From Mytilus californianus (Eukaryota; Mollusca; Bivalvia; Mytilida; Mytilidae), in contig NW_026262593.1 of the NCBI RefSeq assembly GCF_021869535.1, positions 70,582,322-70,646,321 of the forward strand: a DNA stretch of 64,000 bases, read 5' to 3'. The stretch's first letter is position 1. Every line of letters starts with the position of its first letter. Of this stretch, positions 46,791 to 58,274 are shown piece after piece. A program made the position numbers and the translations under genes. The notes beneath the pieces are model-generated. The model worked only from the letters and a program-made list of their open reading frames with translations. It searched no databases and had not been told where the DNA came from.

Positions 46791-47509
46791 TAGGTATTTT
46801 GTAGTAACCCCCAAGAAAAACTAGGTGTTTATTTAAATATTTTGTAGCTCTGTAGGTCCGTCTATAAATTGACAGAATATGTGAAAAGAAACTTGTTATA
46901 CCAGCTGTAATAATATCCATATATCTCTAATTCTTACTCGATATATCCCTTTCATGGCCTGTTGATCATTTTTATTTAATCGACGTGTGGTTCGTTTGAT
47001 CTCAGTTCTTCATTGGTCAAAACTCGATTATGACGTCAAATTTTCTTGCTTTCCTCTAAAATTCCTATTGTGACCTCATGAAAAAAGGCGACCATGTCTG
47101 ATGACGGCACGAAGAAAGAGCACAAAAAGTCATTTTTTTTTCAAGTCGTTCAAAAAGAAGGATTAATTAAGATTGTCTGCATATCGTCTAAAAATCATTG
47201 GAGAAACAGATTCCACCACCAAATCTCGTGCAATACGATATTTATCCACGCACAACAGTTTTAAATTTGAAAATTTAACTGTCTCGAGTGGATAAATATT
47301 GTATCACACTCGATGCAGTGATAGAATCTATATATACATGTAGGTTGTTAAAATCTCTCTCGACCTGATTTTTTCCTATTTTATTTCTAATCTATAACAG
47401 AGAACATACCATTGTATCACGAATACAAAAACTACTCCGTTTCAAATTACTGTTAAAAATTACCCAAACACCAAAAAATATGATTAAAAATACAAGAGAC
47501 ATATAAAAT

Positions 47510-48200
47510 CATTATATATACAAATAAGGAGATGTCGTATGATTGCATTTGACACAACAATCCACCAGAGACCAAAATGAAGTGGATTTAAGCAATTATT
47601 GGCAACCGTACATCCTTCAACAATGAGTAAAACACATACCGTATAGTCGGCTATAAGCGAATCTTGCCACATTCTGTATATGCCTGTCCCAAGTCAGGAG
47701 CCTGTAATTCAGTGGTTGTCGTTTGTTGCTGTGTAACATATTTATTTTTCGTTCATTATTTTGTAAATAAATTAGGCCATTAATTAGTTTTCTCGTTTGA
47801 ATTGTTTTACATTTGTCATTTCGGAGCCTTTTATAGCTGACTATGCGGTATGGGATTTTCTCATTGTTGAAGGCCGTAAGGTGACCTACAGTTGTTAATT
47901 TCTGTGTTATTTGGTCTCTTGTAAAGAGTTGTCTCATTGGCTTCTTTTTTATACCCACATGAAAAATGTGACACAATTCAAACGAGAAAACAATAAGGCC
48001 TATTTTGTAACAAGACAATTTACGAAAAATAAATATGACAGACATTACAATCACTGAACTGCAGGCTCCTGACTTGGGACAGGCACATACATATTGTGGC
48101 GGGGTTAAACATGTTTGTGAGCGTTTAACCCTCCCCTAAACTGGGACAGTGGTGTAACAGTACAACATCAGAACATAGAGTAAAACATCAGTTGCAATCG
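47510..48200. repeat. Three repeat A copies in alternating orientation
   Basis: Positions 47510-47652 are minus, 47655-47955 plus (near complete), and about 47960-48200 minus (AACAATAAGGCC, CAGGCTCCTGACTTGGGACA, ATTGTGGCGGGGTTAAACATG). The 145-codon minus-strand open frame at 47617-48054 spans these copies and is not a gene. Confidence 0.65.
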
Positions 48201-49125
48201 GCTTAACTCAAAAGATCGTTATAAAACAACTAACATAAATACATTAGACTCAATATAAGGATTCATTAGTTAGGTGTTTGAATAATCATATCCTCTCAGA
48301 CTGAAGTATCAATCAGTACATATCCAACGAATTTAGTGTAAAAACGTCATAAACAGTCTGCGAAACGCATGGACTTATGCAATGCCAAACTATATTAGTA
48401 AACAATACCAACAGGATGTAGGTACATGAGTTCTCGTAACTGTACAAACATGTATATAGCAAAATATATGTAGTTATGTTTAAAAAAAAAATCAATGTTG
48501 ATACCAATAAAAACATAAATTTGAAGATTTTCTACCGCGTAGTACATCGCTGACAAAACACACGCTGATAATAACTGTATACTAGTATTATATCATTTTC
48601 CCCAAAAAAGTTCAACAACGGCAACGGATCCCAGTTTGAAATACAATTGGTATGTTATTAGTCCTCTAGCATATGACTTCGCATTTTCTTTTTTGTACGT
48701 TTTTATGTTGATTTTTCAATCTTTGTTTTTATAGAATAAGACAATTTTCACAGAGCATTTGAGAGCGAAAAGAACATTGCCAGAAATATCGACCAGAGAT
48801 GCTCCAAATAATAGTTTTATGGGTTATTGCATGATTGTTTTGAATATTATTTTATATTGTAGAACTTGATAGTGCAAAATATATTCTACAAGGGATACTA
48901 TTACCCAATATTCTTTCAATATATTGTAAGCGTACTTTTATTTAGGGTGTATTTTCACGTACTTTTATTTAGGGTGTATTTTCACGACAAATTAATCAAT
49001 CAGTAAATAGTGTATATTAAAGACTTTTGACTTTTTTTCGTAACAGTTAGTAGTGATATACAGAATTTACTATGGGCTGGAACGGTATATTTTACTAAGA
49101 AACTTTGTGCGAGGGACTTTCCACA

Positions 49126-49200
49126 AGCACTACTGGCGTATCCAGGGGGCGGGTGCTTCAGGGGTTGGAACCCCCCCCCCCCCCGACTTTTTTTTTATTA
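49126..49200 (+). mobile_element. Left end of a hAT-like element
   Basis: CACTACTGGCGTATCCAGGG followed by G-rich and C-run sequence resembles the terminus of the element at 7731. No right end is found nearby. Confidence 0.35.
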
Positions 49201-49364
49201 ATGTTTTTTTCATTTTTATTTTAATTTTGGGAACATTTCTTTGTATTCCGGTAGTTGGAATCCTGAAGTATAACCTTTGCATTCACTATCCTATTTAGTA
49301 CATATTTACAACATTTGTATTATTATAATTGATCTATATAATAACCATTGACAGTTGATTTATG

Positions 49365-49570
49365 ATGGTCTGGATGGGGGTCCTTAATTTCTTCATTCTT
49401 TAAATTTTAAGACCACTTTTTCTCTATTATTTACGAGTATTTATTTTGCCCATTATTCGCTATTCGTTATTTTTTGGGCCTATTTTTCTCTATCCTTTAT
49501 TTTTGTAACCATTTATTCTGCAATTTTTGCTCATTATTCTCTATTCTGTAAACCCCATACAGACCCTCTT
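49365..49570 (+). repeat. Mussel dispersed repeat E
   Basis: GGGGGTCCTTAATTTCTTCA, repeated CCATTATTCGCTATTC and TTTCTCTATCC blocks, ending GTAAACCCCATACAGACCC. Same family as at 29150 and, inverted, 26050. Confidence 0.6.
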
Positions 49571-49809
49571 TCGTGTAGTTTGTGAAACTGTTAAAAGGAA
49601 TGAGTCAATAACTAAGTGTTGTGTTTTGTAAAATCTACTCACCAATATCATACCTGTAATATTTGTGTAATTTGTGATAGTCATTTACTAGTTTTGGAGT
49701 TTATAAAGGCAGGAAACAAGAGTAGATAACTTGCCTGTTTGTATTTCAGTCATGCATCAAAAAGGTACTGGACTCCAGAATTAAAAGGTAGATGTCGGTG
49801 TAAGTAAGT

Positions 49810-52800
49810 AAAGTATAATGAGATAACTATGCCTGCGTGTACCCCTTTTCTTCTTATCTGTTAATACCCCTTTCCTTTCATACTGTAATTACCCATAATC
49901 TGTTTTCGAATGTACTACACGTATCCCTTTCTTGTAGTACCGTAAGCACTCTTTCCTGTCTAACTGTTAATACCACATTCGATGCCAAGCTGTATGCACC
50001 TCTCTCCTTGTCTTTTATACTGTAAGTATACCCTTTCCTGTCAAACTGTATGAACCCCCCCCCTTCCCGTCGTTCTGTAATAACCTCTCCCCTTTCCTGC
50101 GACACAGTATATAACATCCCCTTTTCTGACATACATATTTTGCTCCATGTTGAAGGCCTCACTGTGTCCTTTGAGTAAAGAAAAACGCTCTTACGTTACT
50201 TTTTGTTTGTTTTTTGCTGTGAATGGAATAATTGTGTGTCATGAATGGATACTCTGTATACTTTCTTCTATAAGTCTTCCATCTGAATACAGATGATTTA
50301 TAACTGGTGTTTCTTTTGTATTATACTGTAAGTATTTTTCATCATTCTGTAATTATTCTGTCCCCTCCCTAATCCTGACATACATAGTTTGCTCCGTGTT
50401 GAAAGCTTCAGTGTGACTTTGAGATGAAGAACAGCTATACAAGCGCTGTTCTGCTGCTTTTTGTTTGTTTTTTGCTGTATATTTACTGATTTTTTGCCAT
50501 GGATGGATACCTCATATCCTCTCTTTTGTATTATACGGTACGTATTTTCTTGTCATTCTGTAATTATTCTGTCCCTTCTCTATGGTGCTCCAAGTACCGC
50601 CCCTATCCCCTGTGAAACTGTAAGTATCCCCCTTCCCTGTGATACTGTAAGTATCCCTCACCTTATCTGTGATACTAAAGTATCACTACACTTTCCCATT
50701 ATTACGTAATTAAGTATACCCTTTATCTTTCCTGACAAATATTTTGCTCCGTGTTGAAGGCTTCAGTGTGACTTTGCGATGAAGAACAGCAATAAAAGTG
50801 CTTGTTCCGTTACTTTTTGTGTATTTTTTGCTGTGTATGTAGTGACTTTGTGTCGTGGATGGGTACTAAATATCCTTTCTATTGTATTATACGGTAAGTA
50901 TTTCTTGTCATTCTGTAATGATTTGTCCCTTCCCTGTGATACTGTAGGTATCCATCCCTTTCTCTATGATACTGTAAGTATTCCTCCCCTTCTCTATGAT
51001 ACTGTAAGTATTCCTCCCCTTCTCTATGATACTGAAAGTATCCATCCCTTTCTCTATGATACTGAAGTATCACTACCTTTTCCCATTATTACGTAATTGA
51101 GTATACCCCTTATCTTCCCTGACACAACTATTTTGTTCCGTGTTGAAGGCTTTAGTGTGACTTCGAGATGAAGAACAGCAATAAAAGCGCTGTTCCGTTA
51201 TTTTTGGTGTATTTTTTTGTGTATTTTATTTCTTGCTGTGTATGTAGTGACCTTGTGTCATGGATTAATATCTCATATCCTTTCTTTTTGTATTATGCGG
51301 TAAGTATTTCTTTTCATTCTGTAATGATTTGTCCCTACCATTTGGTACTGTAAGTACCGCTCCCATTCCCTGTGATACTGTGAGTATCCCTCCCCTTCCC
51401 TGTCATACTGTTAATACCCCTGCGGTCTGATACAGTACGTATCACTCCCCTCCCTTGTTTGTCAGTGTTACATCTCACCTTTTCAGAAATACTGTAATAA
51501 ACCTTTCATCGATTCTGTTATTCTTACTCTTCCGTGTGATACAGTAAGTATCCATCCCCTTGCCTGACATACAGTAAATATCAACATAAAATTTCCTGTG
51601 ATACGGCTTAATTTATACCAAATCCTTGTGATATTATCAGTAACATCATTTACCTTCTTCATGATAGCGAAGTATCGCTCCCCTTCCCTGTGATACTGTA
51701 AGTATTCCTCCATGTTCCTGTCCTGCTGTGAATACCCCAGTCCCTGTGATACTGTTACTATTCCTCCCCAATTGTGGCTAGGGATTAGAAATATTGTCAC
51801 TCTTGGTATTCTTCTTACCAATAGTAAAACCCTTGCAAAAGTGGGTCGTCTGTTTGGTTGTGCCGAATGTATACTCACGTCCGGTCAAATTGGGGACGTT
51901 AAATCAGATGCCGCATGTAGAGACATTGTCACGCTATCTGCACGTTAAATTCCCTTTTAACAACTCTTTGAGGGGTCCGTAGGTGGCCTCTTACGGGGCA
52001 AAATTCCTGTCACTAAATAACATACCCTCATTTTCCAGTGGCAGTCCAAATTGCCCCTGACAATAATCCCGAACGGCCCTATAACAGGACCTATCTTTTG
52101 TTATTACTGTTAATGTGTTCTTGACCTGAACATGCATTAAATATTTGCCACTGGACGTTAAGCAACCAAAAATTAATCAATCAAAAGTATCCCTCTCCTT
52201 CCCTGTGGTACGGTAAGTATATCACTACCCTTTCCTGTTTTTATGTAATTAAGTATATACCCCCTTTCTTGTCATACTGTAAGTATTTCCTTTCCTGTCT
52301 TACTGTATGAACCCCCTTTCCTATCACACTTTAATTAACCCTTCCCTTTCCTGCATTACAGTAAGTTACCATCCCCTTTCCTGACATACAAATTTTGCCC
52401 AGTGTTTAAAGCCTCACTGTGACTTTGAGATTTGGAACATCGATAAAAGCGCTGCGTGTTCCGTTGCTTTCTATGGTTTTTTTTTCTGTGCATGTACTGA
52501 TTTTGTGTCATGGATGAATATCTCATATCCTTTTTTTTTATTATATGGTAAGTATTTCGTGTCATTCTGTAATTATTCTGTCCCTTCCCTGTGATACTGT
52601 AAGTATCCCTCCCCTTCTCTGTGATACTGTAAGTATCACTACCTTTCCCATTATTATGTAATTAAGAAAATACCCCGCCCCTTTACTGTAAGTATCCCTC
52701 ACCTGACCTGTCATACTGTAAGTGTCCCCTTTCCTGTCATACTCTTGAACTTTTCCCTGTGATATTATCAATATCCCTTTTACCTTCGCCATAATACTGT

Positions 52801-53560
52801 TAGTATAGCTCCCGTTTCCTGACATAATGTAAGTATTCCCTTTCCTGTTTTACTGTATGAACCCCTTTCCTGTCATTCTTTAATTACTCCTCCCCTTTCC
52901 GGTGACACAGTTAGTAACCATGTGCATCGCCTTCCCTTCTCCGTTATACTGTAAGTATATCTCTTTGCTGACATACTGTAGGTATCCCATTTCCTGTCAT
53001 GCTGTAAGTACCCCTTTCCTGTCATACTGTAAGTATCCCCTTTTCAGTCGTTCTGGTAATCCTTCCCTTCCGTGTAAAACTATCAGTTTCCATTCCCTTC
53101 CCTGTCCTACTATAAGTATCCCCTTTCCTGTCATACTGTAATTATTCCCTTTCTTGCCATTATGATATAATCACTTCCCTGTGATACTGTAAGTATCCCT
53201 ACCCTTTCTTGACATACTGTAAGTATTCACTTTTCAGTCTTTCTGTAAATATTCCATTCCATGTCATTCTGTGATTATTCCTCCTCTTCCCTGTGATAAT
53301 GTATGTATTCCTCCCCTTTTTCCTTCATATCGTAAGTATTCCCTTTCCTGTCATACTGTAAGTATCTCTTTTCCTACCATACTGTTATTGACCATTTCCT
53401 GTTCATCCGTGTGTACCTCGCACTGTAAATACCCGCCCCTTTCCTGTTATACTGTAAGTATTCCCTCCCCTGTCATACTGTAAGTATACCCTTTCCTGTC
53501 ATACTTTTACTGTCCCCTTTCCTGTTCTTCTGTGTGTACCTCATTTCCTGTCTCACTTAA
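49810..53560 (+). repeat. GATACTGTAAGTATC minisatellite, block 1, with embedded 360-bp units
   Basis: C/T-rich units of roughly 27-30 bp, of the form CCCTTTCCTGTGATACTGTAAGTATC, dominate. Five related longer inserts begin near 50135, 50388, 50745, 51127 and 52390 (TTTTGCTCCGTGTTGAAGGC to AGAACAGCAATAAAAGCGC). They make a higher-order unit of about 360-390 bp in part of the block. Repeat J copy 2 interrupts the block at 51770-52185. All open frames here, on either strand, are repeat-derived. Confidence 0.85.
51770..52185 (+). repeat. About 400-bp repeat J, copy 2
   Basis: Matches 43675-44105 end to end; it carries CGTCCGGTCAAATTGGGGAC and TTGCCACTGGACGTTAAGCA, then ATTAATCAATCAAAA as a tail. 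The tail resembles that of other short retroposed sequences, but no polymerase III promoter is obvious at its start. Confidence 0.7.
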
Positions 53561-53569
53561 ATCAGTATT

Positions 53570-53900
53570 TTGCTCAATGGCTGGCTTGGATATAGACACA
53601 TTCACGTTTACTTATCCCGTTCGGCAGTAAAACTCATGAGGTACGTTAATTTAGTTGTCAAGGATTCATGAAAACGTAGCCACGTCTGGTTCAGTCACAA
53701 TGGAGACATTTAGTCCAGTCTTTTATACACTCTATTAGAGGTTGCCCTGAAGGACGGACGAAGATTTAGCGGTAAGGTTTCGTTGCTTCGTGTAGGTGAG
53801 TGTCACACTATCTGTACGTTTAAGAACTTTTGCAACAAGTCTTTGGGGGCCAATTCATCGGCTGCATCCTGTCGCGCTCCCATGTTTGATGAACTGTGAC
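53570..53900 (+). repeat. About 400-bp repeat J, decayed copy
   Basis: Keeps AACGTAGCCACGTCTGGTTC and a CTATCTGTACGTTTAAGAAC stretch in the order of repeat J, but is too diverged for exact edges. Confidence 0.4.
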
Positions 53901-53904
53901 ATTT

Positions 53905-55690
53905 AGGTCAAAATTCAAATTTGGCTAATGTTTTAAATCACAATGAACAGGTGCAGTAATATTCAAGATTTAAGTTGATGTAATTACAATTGAAGGTCTG
54001 GTCAACTACCTGAAACCAAAACTCTAACCTTCTACGGAACGAAAAGATATATCATAACATAATATCTATACTATTGTGAACAGTGCACAAACACAACAAG
54101 ATATATAGAGTATAAAATACCGTTTGAAGTGCATTCTATGATTTGGTGTAATGTTAACGCTGTACTATTTGCCACTTATTAGTTTTAACTGAAAAAGAGC
54201 CAATTTTGTCTGCATATCGATAAAAATTATACGTCGATTAATGTAATATCTGCTCATCAACTTTACGGACAACAGCAAATAAATTGTCCCGACCTTCATA
54301 AACATTATAACATTATTCATAATATCTATTAAATATTGAAATATATAAAAAAAAATAATCAAATAGAAAGTGTTATGTTTGGTAATTATTTGCCTCGGCT
54401 CTGGGATCGACGGTGTGCGCATGCTCGACTATATGAGAATAAAAGGGGGAATAATTCTCATATGGAGGTCAACCAGAGCTTCCCTGAGACGTTTCAGTCA
54501 CCGACACCGTAAGATCAACTCCGTTGTGGAAGACTAGGGCGGTGGTCCTGATGCTCGCAACTCTACACAATTGTTACAAGCAGAACTGCCTAATCTTGTA
54601 AACCGGGTACTTCAGTGAAAGTGACTTGAACGTTATTGCATACAAAAAGGGGGTAGGGGTATAACACTATCTAAATTTAAAGTTTAACGTTTGAAGATAT
54701 CTCCTGCACTGGTATGGTGATCTGTATATTATTTATCAATAACGCTGATTGATAAGCCGCTATAAGTAACGAAACACTTAATGACGAGATTAACATCCAC
54801 AAAAAATAATTAATGTAATTGCAAATAATTTGTCTCATAATTCTAAATGATGTCGTCAGAGGGTATGCTTATGGGTATCTTTTGCCATAGGTTTAACATT
54901 ACATTCACTTTACCTATACTGATAAATGTATTAACTAGTTCGTTTGGTGTGTGTGGCAGACAATAGACAATTCCACAAAAAAAGATTTACAATTTCATTA
55001 TTTCAACATAAAGAAAAAGTTTAATTTCGATTAAGAAAATATATTATGCAGAACATGGTTACAAAATATTAAAACCTAATATCACTGTATCCAATTTATT
55101 TTAGATATCATTTCTTGTGTTTTGTGACATATTATTTCTTTAACTATCTGTGTATTTACCATTGCATTCAATTAAATAATTGTATTTTAAACTTGCAGTA
55201 TAAACTTTTGCTAACTAACCTTTATATGTTTCTAGGCCATATATGTGCTACAACAAACTTAAAAAAGGATGAAGTTAAATTATATTTAGACTTACAGCCT
55301 TGGATATGTATACAAGTTTTTGTTTCTCAATAGACACCAATCTTGTTAAACAAGATCCTTTAGCAGTCTTAACATGGCAAATGGAAGGAACAACAAAATG
55401 CGAGCAGTCTTTTTACAAAGCCACTACCAAAACACCAGAGTCAATCCCTACAGTCACACCGTAGACAACAGAACCAATCATTTCAGGTACATCACGGACT
55501 CAACAATCTAGCACTTCAGGCAAATCTTTGACACCAGAGTCAGACACGCCATGTACATAGGCACAAGAAGGAAGACTTTAAGACAAATCGTTGATATCAG
55601 TCAAACAAATCAGGTACTACCTGGACCACAGAAGAGACAGTATTACAAATAAACAAAACGATAAAAGCCAGAATTCCCTATGATGTCATG
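53905..55690 (+). repeat. Higher-order spacer, copy 1
   Basis: From CAAATTTGGCTAATGTTTTAAAT to CCCTATGATGTCATGCTGTAAG the sequence is paralogous to 58275-60315. It contains a GC-richer block (54405-54650), a branch-point and acceptor-like stretch (GCTAACTAAC...TTTCTAG, about 55208-55234) and a second acceptor-like stretch (TTTGTTTCTCAATAG, ending 55333). A Thr/Ser-rich frame with one stop follows. No complete gene is visible. Confidence 0.7.
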
Positions 55691-55710
55691 CTGTAAGTAT
55701 CCCTTTTTAT

Positions 55711-56696
55711 CTCGCCTTGACGGAGTCAAAAAGCAAGACATATGTATGCTGTTTCCGGCGTCGGCGGCGGCGTCAACAATGTACTAGTTTGTGATTAGGT
55801 CTAGTTTATGTTGAACCACTAGTGGTAGGTCTCTGATATTTGGTATGCAGTAGTATTAGCATTGGCACATCTCATTACCATGGAGATTATTTGGCCCCGC
55901 CCCTCTGTCATGGTCTATTGACTTTGAAACTTTGCTTAGTTCATGTATTAGTTTGTGATTAGGTCAGTTTATGGGGAACCGTTAGTGGTAGGTCAATGAT
56001 ATTTGGTACACAGTTGTATAAGCATTAGCATATCTCATTTCCATGGGGATTATTTGGCCCCTCCCCCTCAGTCATGGTCTATTGACTTTGAAACTTTTGT
56101 TTGATTTTCATGTATTAGTTTGTGATTAGGTCAGTTCTATGGGGAACCATTAGTGGCAGGTCAATGATAATTGGAATGCAGTTCGATAAGCATAAGCACA
56201 TCTCATTCTCTTCGAGAATATTTGGTCCTTACCCCTCAGTCACGGTCTATTGCCTTTGAAACGTTTGCTTAGTTTACGTGTATTAGTTTGTGATTAGGCC
56301 AGTTTCAGATGAACCACTAATGTTAAGTCATTGACATTTGGTATGCAAATGTTTTAGCATTTATAAATTTGATTTCCATGGAGATTATATAACCCCACCC
56401 TCTCATTATGGTTCATTGACTTTGAAACTTCTACATAGTTTACAAGTTCATGTTTGTGTTTAGGTTTGGGTTAAAGGAACGACTTATGAAAAGTCTATGG
56501 TATTTGGTATGCAGTTGTATTGGCCTTGGCACATCTGATTTCTATGGGAGATCGTTTAGCGCTGTACCTTCAGTCATGGTTCATTGACTTTGAATAATTG
56601 CATAACTTACATGTTAAAGTATTGCTATTTTAATTTCAACATTTGCATTATCAAAATAACAAATAGGCGAGACATATCTCTGTGTTGACAGTTAAG
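55711..56696. mobile_element. Inserted element with five 166-bp internal units
   Basis: The edges are set by comparison with the paralogous spacer at 60315-60350, which runs CCCTTTTTAT straight into GTCATACTGTCAATACCCC. Here 986 bp starting CTCGCCTTGACGG stand between them. TAT is present on both sides (55708-55710, 56697-56699). Units starting TAGTTTGTGATTAGGTC lie at 55785, 55949, 56116, 56284 and about 56450. The ends (CTCGCC, and GGCGAGACATATCTCTGTG near the right) resemble the element at 5380-6025. Confidence 0.75.
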
Positions 56697-58265
56697 TATG
56701 TCATACTGTTGATACCCCATTCCCTGTGATACTTTAAGATCCTCCCTTTTTCCTGTCATTTTGTAATAACCCCGTACCCTGTGATACTGTAAGTATCTAT
56801 TCCCTTTGTCGTTATTCTTTAATTACCCCTCCCTTTTTCTGACGATCTAAGTATCCTCTGTTCAGTCATTCTGTAAGTACTCCAATCTGTGTTATTCCTG
56901 TAATTAATCATTTCCTTCTCTGCAATACTGTAAGTAACCCTCCCTTTCCTGACATACTGTAAGCACTTCCTTCCCTGTCATTTTGGAATTAGCCCTCCCC
57001 TTCATTGTGGTACTACTCCCCTCTCGTAAGTATCCCTTGCTATTCATCCATCCCCTTCCCTGGGATACTGTTAGTATTTCCACCCTTTCTTGTCATACTG
57101 TAAGTATCCCCTTTCCTGTCATACTATTTATACCCCCTTCCTGCTATTCAGCATAACATACCCCCTTCCTGCTATTCAGCATAACCCTTCCGTGTTGCTG
57201 ACATACGGGAAGTATCCCTTTTCCTGAAATAATTTTATTCTTTGTCCATGTCATACTGTAAGTATCTCTCCCTTTTTTTGAAATACTGTTGGTATCCTCG
57301 TTCCAGTCATTCTGTAAGTATGCATCCCCTTCCCTGTGGTACTGTAAGTATCCCTCCCATTTCCTGTGATACTGTAAGTATCCCTCCCCTTTCCTGACAT
57401 ACTGGAAGTATCCCCTGTCAAGTCATACTTGAAGTATCCCTCCCTTTCCTTGATATACTTAAAATATCCCTTCCTTTTTCTGACATACTTTAGGTATTCC
57501 CTTTCCAGTTATATTGTAAGTATGCCTCCTCTTCCCTGTGATACTGGAAGTATCCCCTGTCAATTCATACTTGACTTAAAGCATCCCTCCCCTTTAAAAT
57601 CATACTGTAAGTATCCCCCTTCCCTGTGATACTGTAAGTATTCCTCCCCTTTTCTGACACACTAAATATTTCTCCCCTTTCCCGACATACTGTAGGTATT
57701 CCCTTTCCAGTCATACTGTAAGTATGCCTCCCCTTCCCTGTGATACTGTAAGTATCCCGCCCCTTTCCTGATATACTGTAAGTATCCCCCTCCCTGTAGT
57801 ACTGTAAGTATCCCTGCCCTTTCCAATCATACTGTAAGCTAGTCTTTTCTTTCCTGATATACTGTAAGTATCCCTTCCCAATCGTGATTTTGTAACTATC
57901 CTCCTTTTCTAATATACTGCAAGTATCCCCTTTCTAGTCATACTGTAAGTATGCCACCCCTTCTTTGTGATACTGTAAGTATCCTCCCCTCTACTTCCTG
58001 TGATACTGTATCTCTGTCTTTTTCTGCCATACTATAAGTATTCCTTTTCAAGTCATACTGTATGTATTCCTCCCCTTCTCTGTGATAACTTAAGTAACTG
58101 CTTTCCTGTCATACTGTAAGTACCCCCCTTTCCTGTCATTTTGTAAGAATCCCCTTTCCTGCCATACTGTTTCCTTGATTGCTGTCAGTAGCCTTCCCAT
58201 TCCCTGTGATAAAGTAAGTAAAAGTGCTAACACCAGCCAAGTTGTCAGCACTTCTGTGTTTGAGT
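56697..58265 (+). repeat. GATACTGTAAGTATC minisatellite, block 2
   Basis: Continuous C/T-rich units with CTGTAAGTAT. In 57301-57980 alone GTAAGTAT occurs about a dozen times. Variants CTGGAAGTAT and CTTGAAGTAT are frequent. No coding content. Confidence 0.9.
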
Positions 58266-58274
58266 TTTTGAGGG

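Noticed and set aside
47617..48054. 145-codon minus-strand frame
   Set aside because: It spans three dispersed repeat A copies in alternating orientation, so the frame is accidental.
50461..53483. Several 60-105 codon frames with repeated Ser, Pro, Cys and Tyr residues
   Set aside because: All are translations of the CTGTAAGTAT minisatellite; none has independent support, and equivalent frames appear on both strands.
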